From Balneola sp. (GTDB taxonomy: Bacteria > Bacteroidota > Rhodothermia > Balneolales > Balneolaceae): a stretch of 64,000 bases of DNA. The notes under the pieces are model-generated. The model was given only the letters and a program-made list of their open reading frames with translations, searched no databases and was not told the DNA's origin. The position numbers and the translations under genes are program-made. The DNA is taken from NCBI GenBank assembly GCA_002694685.1, contig NZMW01000003.1, forward strand, positions 41,540-105,539. The letters run 5' to 3'. Shown piece by piece: positions 52,543-60,443 of the stretch (positions are counted from its first letter, which is position 1; the number at the start of each line of letters is the position of its first letter).

Positions 52543-53730
52543 CTATGGCTTAGTATGGTTAAAACCGGCTACAGACTCAAGGGTTAATTGTTTGATTTCC
52601 GGAAGGCCGCTCGCATGTTCACCCAGCACATAAAAAAATCCTTTTGTATCTCGGTGTAAAACTGGAGGGTACAGTTTAAGACTGTCCGATCCTGTATCTT
52701 TAAATCGGATGTATTTTTTTAATTGATTCTGGTTATCATATTGCTCCATGCCAAACCACTTTTCTCCGTTATCACTTTTAATCCGGGTAAAATGATACAT
52801 TCCTTCAGGGGCACTGAACAAACCTAAGCTGGTGTTATTCACTTTTCCATACAATCTTTTCTCCTTGTAAGTTAATCGGTATTCAGAAGGCTCGGCCTGT
52901 TCTTCTATGGGGGTTGATTCGTAAACCAAGCCCTGAATAGTTCCAGCATATATCCAATCCTGTAGCTCTTTATCAAAAGCATAGGTGTAAATAAATCCAT
53001 CGTATAAATACGGGGTATAATAAATAGTTTTGTCCTCACTAATAATAAAATTACCGGGTCTTACTTCTGTTAGATAGCTATAGGCATCGCTGTGGGAATA
53101 TTGTAATTCTCGAAAACTGCCAAAACAATTTATTTTTTGAGAAAAGTCTGAGCTAAAAAAATGAAACAAACAATCTTCATCTTCTGCTGCTTCGAATAAT
53201 TTGTACAAGAATATATACCCAGAGTTCGCTTCTGTTTCTATAAAAGTAAATGGACCGATTGGGTATTCAATTCCTAAGGCAACCTGAAAGGTATTCAAGA
53301 GTTTCCCATCAGTGGAGAATTTGTAAATAACTCGGTTTACCTCATCGGTAGTTATGATTGTACTTGACTCTTCAGAGTTGTTGGAAACTGTAAAATACTT
53401 AAGGGACATAAATTCCCCAGCTCCCCGACCTCGCCGTCCAATTTCATGGATAAAGCGTCCTTTATGGTCGAATTTTTTTAAAGACTGTGAAATCCGGTCT
53501 GAAATGAAGAGGTGGCTATCGGGGCTTGTTGAAATACTTCCAATGCTACTAAAGATCGTCTCCTCATTTTTATCAGCAGTACTGCTGTCACCCCAAGAAA
53601 TAACATGGGGAGTTATTTCGACTACAGGAACAGTATTCCACAATGTTGAGACATCCTTGTCGGTACAACCAAACAAGAGAACTATAGCGAGTAAAGTAAA
53701 TGCGATTCTATGAAATGATGAGAGTATCAT
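52543..53730 (-). CDS. 6-bladed beta-propeller lipoprotein
   Basis: The start is ATG 53730 (MILSSFHRIAFTLLAI), giving a lipoprotein signal with lipobox LLFGC (Cys22). The 395-residue product reads ISTSPDSHLFISDRISQSLKKFDHKGRFIHEIGRRGRGAGEF. That is the NHL/BF-type blade pattern (ISD... I..FD..G.F...IG..G.G.GEF), repeated in degenerate form. Such lipoproteins are typical of Bacteroidota, and often sit beside small secreted NVEALA-like peptides. Here a cysteine-rich secreted peptide gene is 69 bp upstream on the same strand, with a thioredoxin-like gene before it. Ligand unknown. Confidence 0.82.
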   Translation of the reverse strand: MILSSFHRIAFTLLAIVLLFGCTDKDVSTLWNTVPVVEITPHVISWGDSSTADKNEETIFSSIGSISTSPDSHLFISDRISQSLKKFDHKGRFIHEIGRRGRGAGEFMSLKYFTVSNNSEESSTIITTDEVNRVIYKFSTDGKLLNTFQVALGIEYPIGPFTFIETEANSGYIFLYKLFEAAEDEDCLFHFFSSDFSQKINCFGSFRELQYSHSDAYSYLTEVRPGNFIISEDKTIYYTPYLYDGFIYTYAFDKELQDWIYAGTIQGLVYESTPIEEQAEPSEYRLTYKEKRLYGKVNNTSLGLFSAPEGMYHFTRIKSDNGEKWFGMEQYDNQNQLKKYIRFKDTGSDSLKLYPPVLHRDTKGFFYVLGEHASGLPEIKQLTLESVAGFNHTKP

Positions 53731-53799
53731 AAGTAAAAACCTACACATCTCGGGATTTATTTGAGATGTGTAAGCTTTTCAATATGTAATTAGTTTAGA

Positions 53800-54093
53800 T
53801 TATGCTTCACAAGGAACAGTGGGGTCTGGACAACCGCAGGCACCACCAAATCCACCACAGTCATTTGGTGGTCCATATGGATCATAACCAGGACCCGCGG
53901 GGTTGTCAAATTCCGCACAGCCATTCGTGCCAGCTTGACCTATAGAACACCAGCCTGAAGAACCACTAGACTTAATACATACAGGGCATTCTCCACTACT
54001 TGCCTGCACTGTAGTTGTATAACTAAATGCGGAAAGCGCAAACACACAAGTTGCCGCAAATAGTTTTAACATGTTGCTTATTTTATTTTTCAT
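53800..54093 (-). CDS. secreted cysteine-rich peptide (8 Cys in mature part)
   Basis: The 97-residue precursor has a Sec signal (MKNKISNMLKLFAATCVFAL, cleavage near VQA, residue 31). The mature part of about 66 residues carries eight cysteines at 36, 39, 49, 59, 79, 86, 88 and 95, with a CPVC pair, a CGC pair and many Gly, Ser and Pro. No double-glycine leader is obvious. It resembles the small NVEALA-type exported peptides of Bacteroidota in gene context, but I do not recognise the motif. An upstream gene encodes a membrane-anchored thioredoxin-like protein, which could form or reduce its disulfides. Likely an operon. Confidence 0.75.
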   Translation of the reverse strand: MKNKISNMLKLFAATCVFALSAFSYTTTVQASSGECPVCIKSSGSSGWCSIGQAGTNGCAEFDNPAGPGYDPYGPPNDCGGFGGACGCPDPTVPCEA

Positions 54094-54108
54094 AATTGTA
54101 CCTCTTTT

Positions 54109-54723
54109 TTATTTGTTATCAGTTGAACGAGCAAAGACCTGATCCATTAGAATTTGTTTTGTATTCAGGCTCGTAACCCTGGAGGGAATGATGTAACGAC
54201 GCATGATTTTCCCTTGTTTATTATCAATAAATACAAGTAGCTGCCCCATGTTTGGAATGTCTTCTGCAATGGAAGTTATCTGTTCAGTTACCGAATTTAG
54301 ACCCCACCATGCTAGTTCATTGAATTGAGTTTTTTGAAAAAAAGTATGAGCGGCAGTGCTGTCATTTTCGAGAATGACAAGTGCAGGTTCTACTTTAACT
54401 CCTTCAAAATCTTTTAAAAAACTAATCCACTCATGGGTTTCTAAAATACAGCCCGTGCAAACCGTCGGGGTTAATAGAATGAAAGCGGTATAATTAGCTT
54501 CTGGAACATATTGTTCAACTGCTTTTGTTGAAGAAATGGGCCGTAGGCTCGAAATCAGGCCTTCTTGTTGGAATGGAAAGGTCATAAGTAACCCCCTCTC
54601 CAGTTTCTCTTTTTGAAGGTTTGTAGCTTGTTGCTCTCGGTGCTCTAAAAAGGTAAGCGTAAAAAAGACCCCGCTTGAAATTAAGAGCATCCATATGATA
54701 ATATGGACTTTTCTCTGACTCAT
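54109..54723 (-). CDS. membrane-anchored thioredoxin-like protein (CTGC)
   Basis: The 204-residue protein has a short cytoplasmic N-terminus and one hydrophobic span (about 7-26), then a thioredoxin-like domain. A beta strand FILLTPTVCTGCILETHEW holds the Cys89-Thr-Gly-Cys92 pair. Further strands are VEPALVILEND and GQLLVFIDNKQGKIMRRYIIP. The C-x-x-C at the start of a helix fits a redox-active site facing the periplasm. It leads the operon, 15 bp before the cysteine-rich peptide gene and followed by the beta-propeller lipoprotein. A redox role for the 8-Cys peptide is a plausible inference. Confidence 0.75.
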   Translation of the reverse strand: MSQRKVHIIIWMLLISSGVFFTLTFLEHREQQATNLQKEKLERGLLMTFPFQQEGLISSLRPISSTKAVEQYVPEANYTAFILLTPTVCTGCILETHEWISFLKDFEGVKVEPALVILENDSTAAHTFFQKTQFNELAWWGLNSVTEQITSIAEDIPNMGQLLVFIDNKQGKIMRRYIIPSRVTSLNTKQILMDQVFARSTDNK

Positions 54724-54834
54724 GAGTAAGTATGTAAAAAAAATATATGATAGTCAAGTAGGCGTAAATATAGTTTAACAGTCTGGTTACAGTTAAATAT
54801 TATTAAAAGTCAAAAAAGGAATATATATAAAGAC

Positions 54835-54852
54835 TATTCCATATATGGAATA
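54835..54852. promoter_or_regulatory. 18-bp perfect palindrome upstream of the orphan gene
   Basis: TATTCCATATATGGAATA is identical on both strands. It ends 29 bases before ATG 54882 and lies between that gene and the divergent thioredoxin-like gene (start 54723). Its position fits an operator overlapping or downstream of a promoter. Which gene it controls is unknown. Confidence 0.65.
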
Positions 54853-54881
54853 CGTTGTTTACTTGAATAATTTATACACTT

Positions 54882-56282
54882 ATGAGCATAAACATTTCAA
54901 CATATATTGATAAAGAAAAGAGCGCGGGTATAGAAATTAGTTCCCTGTTACTTGACAAATATGCTGTTATTCATGCTCCAGAAAAGTTATTCCCTGAATA
55001 TAATTTATTGTCAGGGTATGGACTACATAAACCCGGTGTAAGTTTAGCTACGATGCTTTTTTTATATAGGCAAGTAATATGTTATGTACCTCCAATTACT
55101 GCTGACAGTTTTTCAGAATTTTTTGGAATGGATTTCAATTCCTTTTTGGAATTATCTGATCCTGAATCAGAAGACCAATTTATATTTCCATTACTTGACC
55201 ACCCTGATAAGTACAGCCACAAAGATGTAAAAAATTCACTCTTTCCTTTGCTTAAGCGAATGCCACCAACATGGGAAAGGTGGCATGAAGTTTTAAGACA
55301 CACCGGAGGAGATAAGTGGTTTGCAATCGCTGATGAAATTTATAATTATGAGTCTGCTTTAAAAATTGAAGGGTATAGAAATGCAAGAAAAAAAGTATTA
55401 AGAAGTAACAAAAAATCGATTATTGACAATGATATTAGGCAACAAATTAGAAATAATTTTACTAATCTATGTTTGATTGGAAATACTAAATACGCATGTG
55501 AGATTGCCGAATTATCTAATACTTCTCCAACAGTAGCACTAAATGAATTACTACTTAGTAGTGAATATTTTGCATATCCTAAAGTGATGGGAGGTGGAAA
55601 ACCCAATATTCATTTAGGTGATTTTAAACATCGTCCAATTATTATGGACCCAAAAATCACTCCGAAAAGGAGCCTGCTAAAACATTACGATTATAGAATA
55701 TTAAAAGTGTTAATTAAGGGATTAAAGTTTGATAAAATACCAGCTGTTTATAGAGTAGATTTTTTAAAAAAATGGCACAAGTCGAATAATGCTGCAAAAG
55801 CCCGTGAGGCATACGGAGCATTAGTTTATAATGCAATGAAGGTAAAGGGAAGTAGTGATGAAGATATTCATGAGGTAGTCCAAAAAATTCTGGAAGAGCT
55901 TGAATTATTTTGTGAAGAATCTATGCCTAATGAAGCCTCAATCAAGATACATATTGAAGAAAAAAATAAGAGAGTGACAAAATTTGCCAACATTTCTAAC
56001 TTATTTGCAGGTGCGTTAGGTTTGCTAAATATTTATCCATTCATGAATTGGGTAGCATCTAATAGTGCCAGCTTATATGGCCAAAAGAAACAAGGTTCGA
56101 AAGAAAACTTCATCAAAAAGCTACTTGAAAAACATGCTACAAACGTAGATCCAAAATTATTTTTTTTAATGCAAGATTTAAAGAATACAAGTATTACTGT
56201 TGATGACATGTTTAAAAATAATGGTTCAGATCAGACTAGATTACCGGAAGATCCATTACCTGTTTTCTGGAATGATGGATGA
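54882..56282 (+). CDS. 466-residue protein of unknown family
   Basis: I do not recognise this protein. It has no signal peptide and no clear membrane span except a weak hydrophobic patch around LFAGALGLLNIYPFMNWVA near the C-terminus. The N-terminal half is largely helical, with aromatic stretches (YGLHKPGVSLATMLFLYRQ, MPPTWERWHEVLRH). The middle has a KITPKRSLLKHYDYRILK segment and lysine-rich helices. It is AT-rich compared with dnaG or pdh genes and is flanked on both sides by noncoding DNA. The upstream palindrome suggests tight regulation. It could be a cargo or defence-type gene of the accessory region, but nothing in the sequence shows that. Confidence 0.8.
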   Translation: MSINISTYIDKEKSAGIEISSLLLDKYAVIHAPEKLFPEYNLLSGYGLHKPGVSLATMLFLYRQVICYVPPITADSFSEFFGMDFNSFLELSDPESEDQFIFPLLDHPDKYSHKDVKNSLFPLLKRMPPTWERWHEVLRHTGGDKWFAIADEIYNYESALKIEGYRNARKKVLRSNKKSIIDNDIRQQIRNNFTNLCLIGNTKYACEIAELSNTSPTVALNELLLSSEYFAYPKVMGGGKPNIHLGDFKHRPIIMDPKITPKRSLLKHYDYRILKVLIKGLKFDKIPAVYRVDFLKKWHKSNNAAKAREAYGALVYNAMKVKGSSDEDIHEVVQKILEELELFCEESMPNEASIKIHIEEKNKRVTKFANISNLFAGALGLLNIYPFMNWVASNSASLYGQKKQGSKENFIKKLLEKHATNVDPKLFFLMQDLKNTSITVDDMFKNNGSDQTRLPEDPLPVFWNDG

Positions 56283-56512
56283 GATCAAGAATCGATTTTA
56301 ACAAATTTATCTCTGCAGAGATAATACACACTTCTTTTAAGGGAATGCATAGCTAATTTAAGTGCTAGAGTGCTAAAGTAATTATAAATAATTATCTGAA
56401 ATCTAGGTAAGGTAGAGAAATTAGTAATACTAGATTAATTCTCAACTACTAAAATCAATAAGTACAGCGCTTAAGCACTCATGCTAAGGCTAAAGGGCAT
56501 GAAATCTCTTGC
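56283..56512. other. AT-rich intergenic stretch with no gene
   Basis: The interval after the orphan gene shows only short interrupted frames. A terminator for the minus-strand protease operon lies at its right edge. Confidence 0.5.
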
Positions 56513-56548
56513 ATTAAAAAAGCCCGCCTGGAAAACCAAACGAGCTTT
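56513..56548 (-). terminator. terminator of the protease operon
   Basis: Read on the minus strand, AAAGCTCGTTTGG pairs with CCAGGCGGGCTTT through a TTTT loop, with some G-U pairs, and is followed by TTTTAATG. It lies 23 bp past the S8 protease stop. Confidence 0.75.
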
Positions 56549-56570
56549 ATAATCTGAGACAGCTTTAGGT

Positions 56571-58919
56571 TTATTTAATAAGCTGCATTTTTAGTTCTTT
56601 AGTAAATGTTACTCCTGATTGCCCAACTGCATCCATCCGAGCTATATAAACACCACTTGGCAGGGTATTGGCATCAAAAGTTATGCTATGGAAGCCAGCA
56701 CTCATGTTATTATTAATAAGTGTTGCTACTTCCTGACCCATAATGTTATACACCTTCAAGACAACCTCTGCTGCTTCAGGTAGTGCATAGGTAATTTCTG
56801 TAGAAGGATTAAATGGGTTAGGGTAGTTTTGCTCTAAGCTAAAACTTTCCGGTTGTTCTGTTCCCGGAGCTATTGGTTTGCAAGGAAATCCTGGTTGGCA
56901 GCCACCACCTGTTACATCTACAAATTTTCTGATTGTACCACTATACCCTCTTGAATCTGTAATTGTCAAGAATAAATCAAAATCATCGGTTTGACTACCA
57001 GAATATGAAGATCCTGTCCCAACTAATGTTCCACTACCACCCTGACCAACTGGTGCTATCCTCCATTCATATTGTAAAGGGGATTGACCATCTGAAGAAG
57101 ACCCGTACCATGTACCATTTGAACCTGAACTTAATATTGAAGGTCCTGATATTGATGCAGAGATCGTTGGAGTCGCCAACGTTCCGTGTACCGTATATCC
57201 AAATGAGACATTACTTGGCGAAGTAGGATACCATACCCCATTTTTTTTATAAACAAAAGTACGCAACGTAGCTGAAGTGTTTGTTACATTAATTACATCA
57301 GTATAATTATAGGCAAAGTTAGGATTGTCATCGGAGTAACCTCCACTAGCCGTTCCTCTTCCCCATACATGAACCTCATTCATTGTAGGATAAGATACAG
57401 TCTTTCGCACTTCTACTCTGTCGACTTCGTGGTAACCATCTGATATTCCAGGGGTAGCATAAAAAAGCACATATTCGTAAAATGAATAATTGTGAACTGA
57501 TCCTCCTGTCGTAAAATAATGGTCTAATATGTAGGGACTATTTAGCCTATCCAATGCTTTCTTAGCGTTGGCCCTGCCATATCCATACGCTGGGTCAAAG
57601 TTTGATGACCCCATTGCTGGAACCTTATCTGCACTTAACTTTAGTAAGTTCTGAACATCATCATTGTATAAGTAAATAGACTTTTCTTGTAATCCATATT
57701 CAAATAATAATGCAGCAATACCAGCAACACCTGGGGTAGCATATGATGTCCCGGTTCTTTCTGCTGTTTCACCATTATTAAATGTCCAATTAGATATAAT
57801 CTCCTCTCCTGGTGCCACAAGATCAATGTGATTACCCTGTCTTGATTTATTTCCAATTAAATCATATCTGTCAGTATAACCAACCTGAATCATTGGGGTT
57901 TTAGCAAATGCAGCTGGGTATTCTTTTTTTGTTGGTGTTTGATTTTCATTATTACCAATATTACCCATAGACACAACATTTATCATGTTGTATTGGTATG
58001 CATTTGCAAAAGCAGCATTGATTAGTGTAATGTTAGATGTCGAACTGTTACTATAATTTATTACACTGGCACCTTCGTTTATTGCCTCCATAATTTTGTT
58101 GTAAGTAGTACCCGAACCTAAGTAACCTGGTGTTTGGGTAGCAGTATTACAAGTCCCGTCATAAAGATTCTTTGAAATTACTCCTGAATAACTACTTACT
58201 CCTCTAACATTCCCTCCTCCTTTTTTTGCAGCCGCTATTCCTGCTACATGTGTACCATGCGAGTATGCAACTCTACAAGTTGAGTTAACACTAGGATCAT
58301 GTAAATCACCGGTCACCTTTCCTGATAAATCTAACTGATCATCATCTACTCCAGTGTCAATAATCGCAATTTTTACCTGTCCATCCCCCTCATATTCCTG
58401 CCAAGCTTCAAATACATCCATATCAGCATCAGGAGTTCCTCCGTTTTGGCCTGTATTATTCAGGTGCCATTGGTCAGCAACCTCCGAATCACCAGTTGAC
58501 CGCACTATTGATGAGGTAGGCTCAACTCCCCAATCAGGTTCCGCAAACAAAACATTTTTATTTTTCGATAAGTTTTCAATAGCCTTTTCAGCCGATATTA
58601 AATTTGGAAAGCTAAGAGTAAATACCCTTGTCAAATCCATTTTCTTTATTCTCTTTCCATTTTCTAATATAACTAAAGTATCTCTTTTTGAGAACTCTGG
58701 GAACGTTCTTCTTGCAGATTTAAACTTCTCTTTTTCTAAATCAACTTTTAATGAAGCGGATAATTTTCTTATTTCAGAAATGTTATTTACTACGGCCCTA
58801 TTATCTATAAGATCAAATGAATTAGGGGTAAAATATACATTAATATTATAATCATGTTTTTGCGCATAAGTTGCTGTACTAATTATTAGTGCTATAATTA
58901 GGGTATAGAAATATTTCAT
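56571..58919 (-). CDS. secreted S8 (subtilisin-like) protease with T9SS sorting domain
   Basis: The 782-residue enzyme has a signal peptide (MKYFYTLIIALIISTATYAQ) and a propeptide of about 120 residues. The S8 domain has catalytic Asp188 (IAIIDTGVDD), His221 (SHGTHVAGIAA) and Ser391 (TGTSYATPGVAG). The middle holds a beta domain with WxRG and PKD-like elements. The C-terminal 85 residues are a type IX secretion sorting domain: NYPNPFNPSTEITYALP, YNIMGQEVATL, then a K-L-K-M-Q-L-I-K end. It would be released or surface-bound after export. It is the last gene of a four-gene operon. Confidence 0.95.
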   Translation of the reverse strand: MKYFYTLIIALIISTATYAQKHDYNINVYFTPNSFDLIDNRAVVNNISEIRKLSASLKVDLEKEKFKSARRTFPEFSKRDTLVILENGKRIKKMDLTRVFTLSFPNLISAEKAIENLSKNKNVLFAEPDWGVEPTSSIVRSTGDSEVADQWHLNNTGQNGGTPDADMDVFEAWQEYEGDGQVKIAIIDTGVDDDQLDLSGKVTGDLHDPSVNSTCRVAYSHGTHVAGIAAAKKGGGNVRGVSSYSGVISKNLYDGTCNTATQTPGYLGSGTTYNKIMEAINEGASVINYSNSSTSNITLINAAFANAYQYNMINVVSMGNIGNNENQTPTKKEYPAAFAKTPMIQVGYTDRYDLIGNKSRQGNHIDLVAPGEEIISNWTFNNGETAERTGTSYATPGVAGIAALLFEYGLQEKSIYLYNDDVQNLLKLSADKVPAMGSSNFDPAYGYGRANAKKALDRLNSPYILDHYFTTGGSVHNYSFYEYVLFYATPGISDGYHEVDRVEVRKTVSYPTMNEVHVWGRGTASGGYSDDNPNFAYNYTDVINVTNTSATLRTFVYKKNGVWYPTSPSNVSFGYTVHGTLATPTISASISGPSILSSGSNGTWYGSSSDGQSPLQYEWRIAPVGQGGSGTLVGTGSSYSGSQTDDFDLFLTITDSRGYSGTIRKFVDVTGGGCQPGFPCKPIAPGTEQPESFSLEQNYPNPFNPSTEITYALPEAAEVVLKVYNIMGQEVATLINNNMSAGFHSITFDANTLPSGVYIARMDAVGQSGVTFTKELKMQLIK

Positions 58920-58927
58920 GAAATTAT

Positions 58928-59821
58928 CTAGTTAGTTATTTGGTAGGGTTCTTCAACATCTTGCTTTATCCACAGATATCCATTGCCGGTGTTGATATTT
59001 GTATATACAATGGATAGTCCATCGGGAGACCATGCAGCTTCATCTGAATATTCCATAAGTAATGTTCTCTTTCCTCCTTTAAGGCTTTGCGAGAAGATAC
59101 TTGGAGCATTCTTTGAATACCCTGTAAAGAGTATTTCTTTTCTCAAATCATTGTAGCTAATTAAATGTAAGAGCTTATGAGGTTTAACATTTAATACTTC
59201 GAGTACATTTCTATGATGAATGTTTACTCTTTTTACCGAAGTAGAAGTAAAATTTCCATTTTTATCGTGTAAATCCAATCTGAATAAAACTTCATTTTCA
59301 TTTAGCCATTTTGGAAATAATCCATATTCAGTTATAAACCAGTCTTTATTTCCTGATGGAGTTACGTACCGTAAACCCGATCGTGTCGAGTCATTATTCG
59401 ACTTCCCATATGCAATACGTTCACCATCCGGACTCCAGCTTGGGTAATAGCTGCGACCGGGAGGAAAAGTTAACTGCTGGAGGGTATCTGAATGAATATG
59501 CTTCTTGTATACCTGCCCATACTGGATAAATGCAATCCAATTATTATCAGGGCTCCAGGTAACATCATATGCCCAGCCTTGGTGAAGGAATCTATTATCT
59601 GTTCCATCTGGCCGAATAAGATAAATCCCTCTCTGTTCTTGAGGTCCCTTTGTGCGAGTATAGGCAATCCAGTTTCCATCCGGACTCCAGGCAGGCGCTA
59701 TATCAACATAGTCATAATTGGATGTTGTGGGGGAAACATCTTCTTCAACCTCATCGGCGTTGAACAAATCACAGCTTGTGCAAAAACCTACTAGTAAAAT
59801 GATAAATGCTATTTTCTTCAT
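58928..59821 (-). CDS. TolB-like beta-propeller lipoprotein
   Basis: The 297-residue product has a lipoprotein signal (lipobox FCTSC, Cys17). The mature part shows WD40-like/TolB blade motifs: APAWSPDGNWIAYTRT, VTWSPDNNWIAFIQYGQVY and PSWSPDGERIAYGKS, with a fourth near the end (AAWSPDGLSIVYTNI). This is a four-or-more-bladed propeller, smaller than classic TolB. It lies 8 bp before the S8 protease gene and 3 bp after the DUF6252-like gene. It may bind peptides or other partners of the proteases, but that is inferred from context only. Confidence 0.88.
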   Translation of the reverse strand: MKKIAFIILLVGFCTSCDLFNADEVEEDVSPTTSNYDYVDIAPAWSPDGNWIAYTRTKGPQEQRGIYLIRPDGTDNRFLHQGWAYDVTWSPDNNWIAFIQYGQVYKKHIHSDTLQQLTFPPGRSYYPSWSPDGERIAYGKSNNDSTRSGLRYVTPSGNKDWFITEYGLFPKWLNENEVLFRLDLHDKNGNFTSTSVKRVNIHHRNVLEVLNVKPHKLLHLISYNDLRKEILFTGYSKNAPSIFSQSLKGGKRTLLMEYSDEAAWSPDGLSIVYTNINTGNGYLWIKQDVEEPYQITN

Positions 59822-59824
59822 TTG

Positions 59825-60415
59825 TTAATCATCCTCCGTCCGGTCATCAAGCTTAAGTCGGTATTTCCCATTGGTAATGTATAAGGTATCTTGATTAACC
59901 CTCAAGCTATATTGATCTGCTCTGCGATTGACTATTACCCTCATTTCAAATGTCCCGGAAACGATGGTTTTACCTTTCTTCTGAGGCTCGAAGTTAACCG
60001 TTACATGACCTTGAGTATCATTTTTCGCTTCATATACTGATATAGTAGCGTCTCCATTTACTTCATAATAATTACCACCTAGATATAAATTTCTACCTGC
60101 AGTAATCGTATCAAGTATGGCAGGATATTCAGAAATACCCTCGCTGTAATTCATAGAAAAACCAACAAACTCATTATAAGGGTAGAATTGGGGGTCATAT
60201 TCATATCCAAAAATTGTAAGATATAAATATTCACCCTGATCGGTCAGAACAGCTTTTGCTGTAAGCTTACCATTAATAGCTCGAGCATCATAAGGCTCCC
60301 CATTAATTTCTGCTGTAAAAACCGGCTCAAACTTTTCTTCGTTGTTTGAAGGTAATATTCCACAGCTATTCAAGAAAATTACGATTGTAATTATGTAGGG
60401 TAACATATATTTCAT
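59825..60415 (-). CDS. lipoprotein, DUF6252-like
   Basis: The 196-residue protein has a lipobox (FLNSC, Cys18) followed by a beta-rich domain. It begins VFTAEINGEPYDARAINGKLTAKA, then YLYLTIFGYEY and a C-terminal GTFEMRVI strand, ending in RLKLDD. The opening F-x-A-x-x-N-G and the later KTIVSGTFE segment are typical of DUF6252 lipoproteins of Bacteroidota, function unknown. It is 28 bp after the metalloprotease gene and 3 bp before the propeller gene, so it belongs to that operon. It might act as an inhibitor or chaperone of the protease, but no evidence is seen. Confidence 0.7.
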   Translation of the reverse strand: MKYMLPYIITIVIFLNSCGILPSNNEEKFEPVFTAEINGEPYDARAINGKLTAKAVLTDQGEYLYLTIFGYEYDPQFYPYNEFVGFSMNYSEGISEYPAILDTITAGRNLYLGGNYYEVNGDATISVYEAKNDTQGHVTVNFEPQKKGKTIVSGTFEMRVIVNRRADQYSLRVNQDTLYITNGKYRLKLDDRTEDD

Positions 60416-60443
60416 ACTATCTATACTGAATTAAAAACAACGG

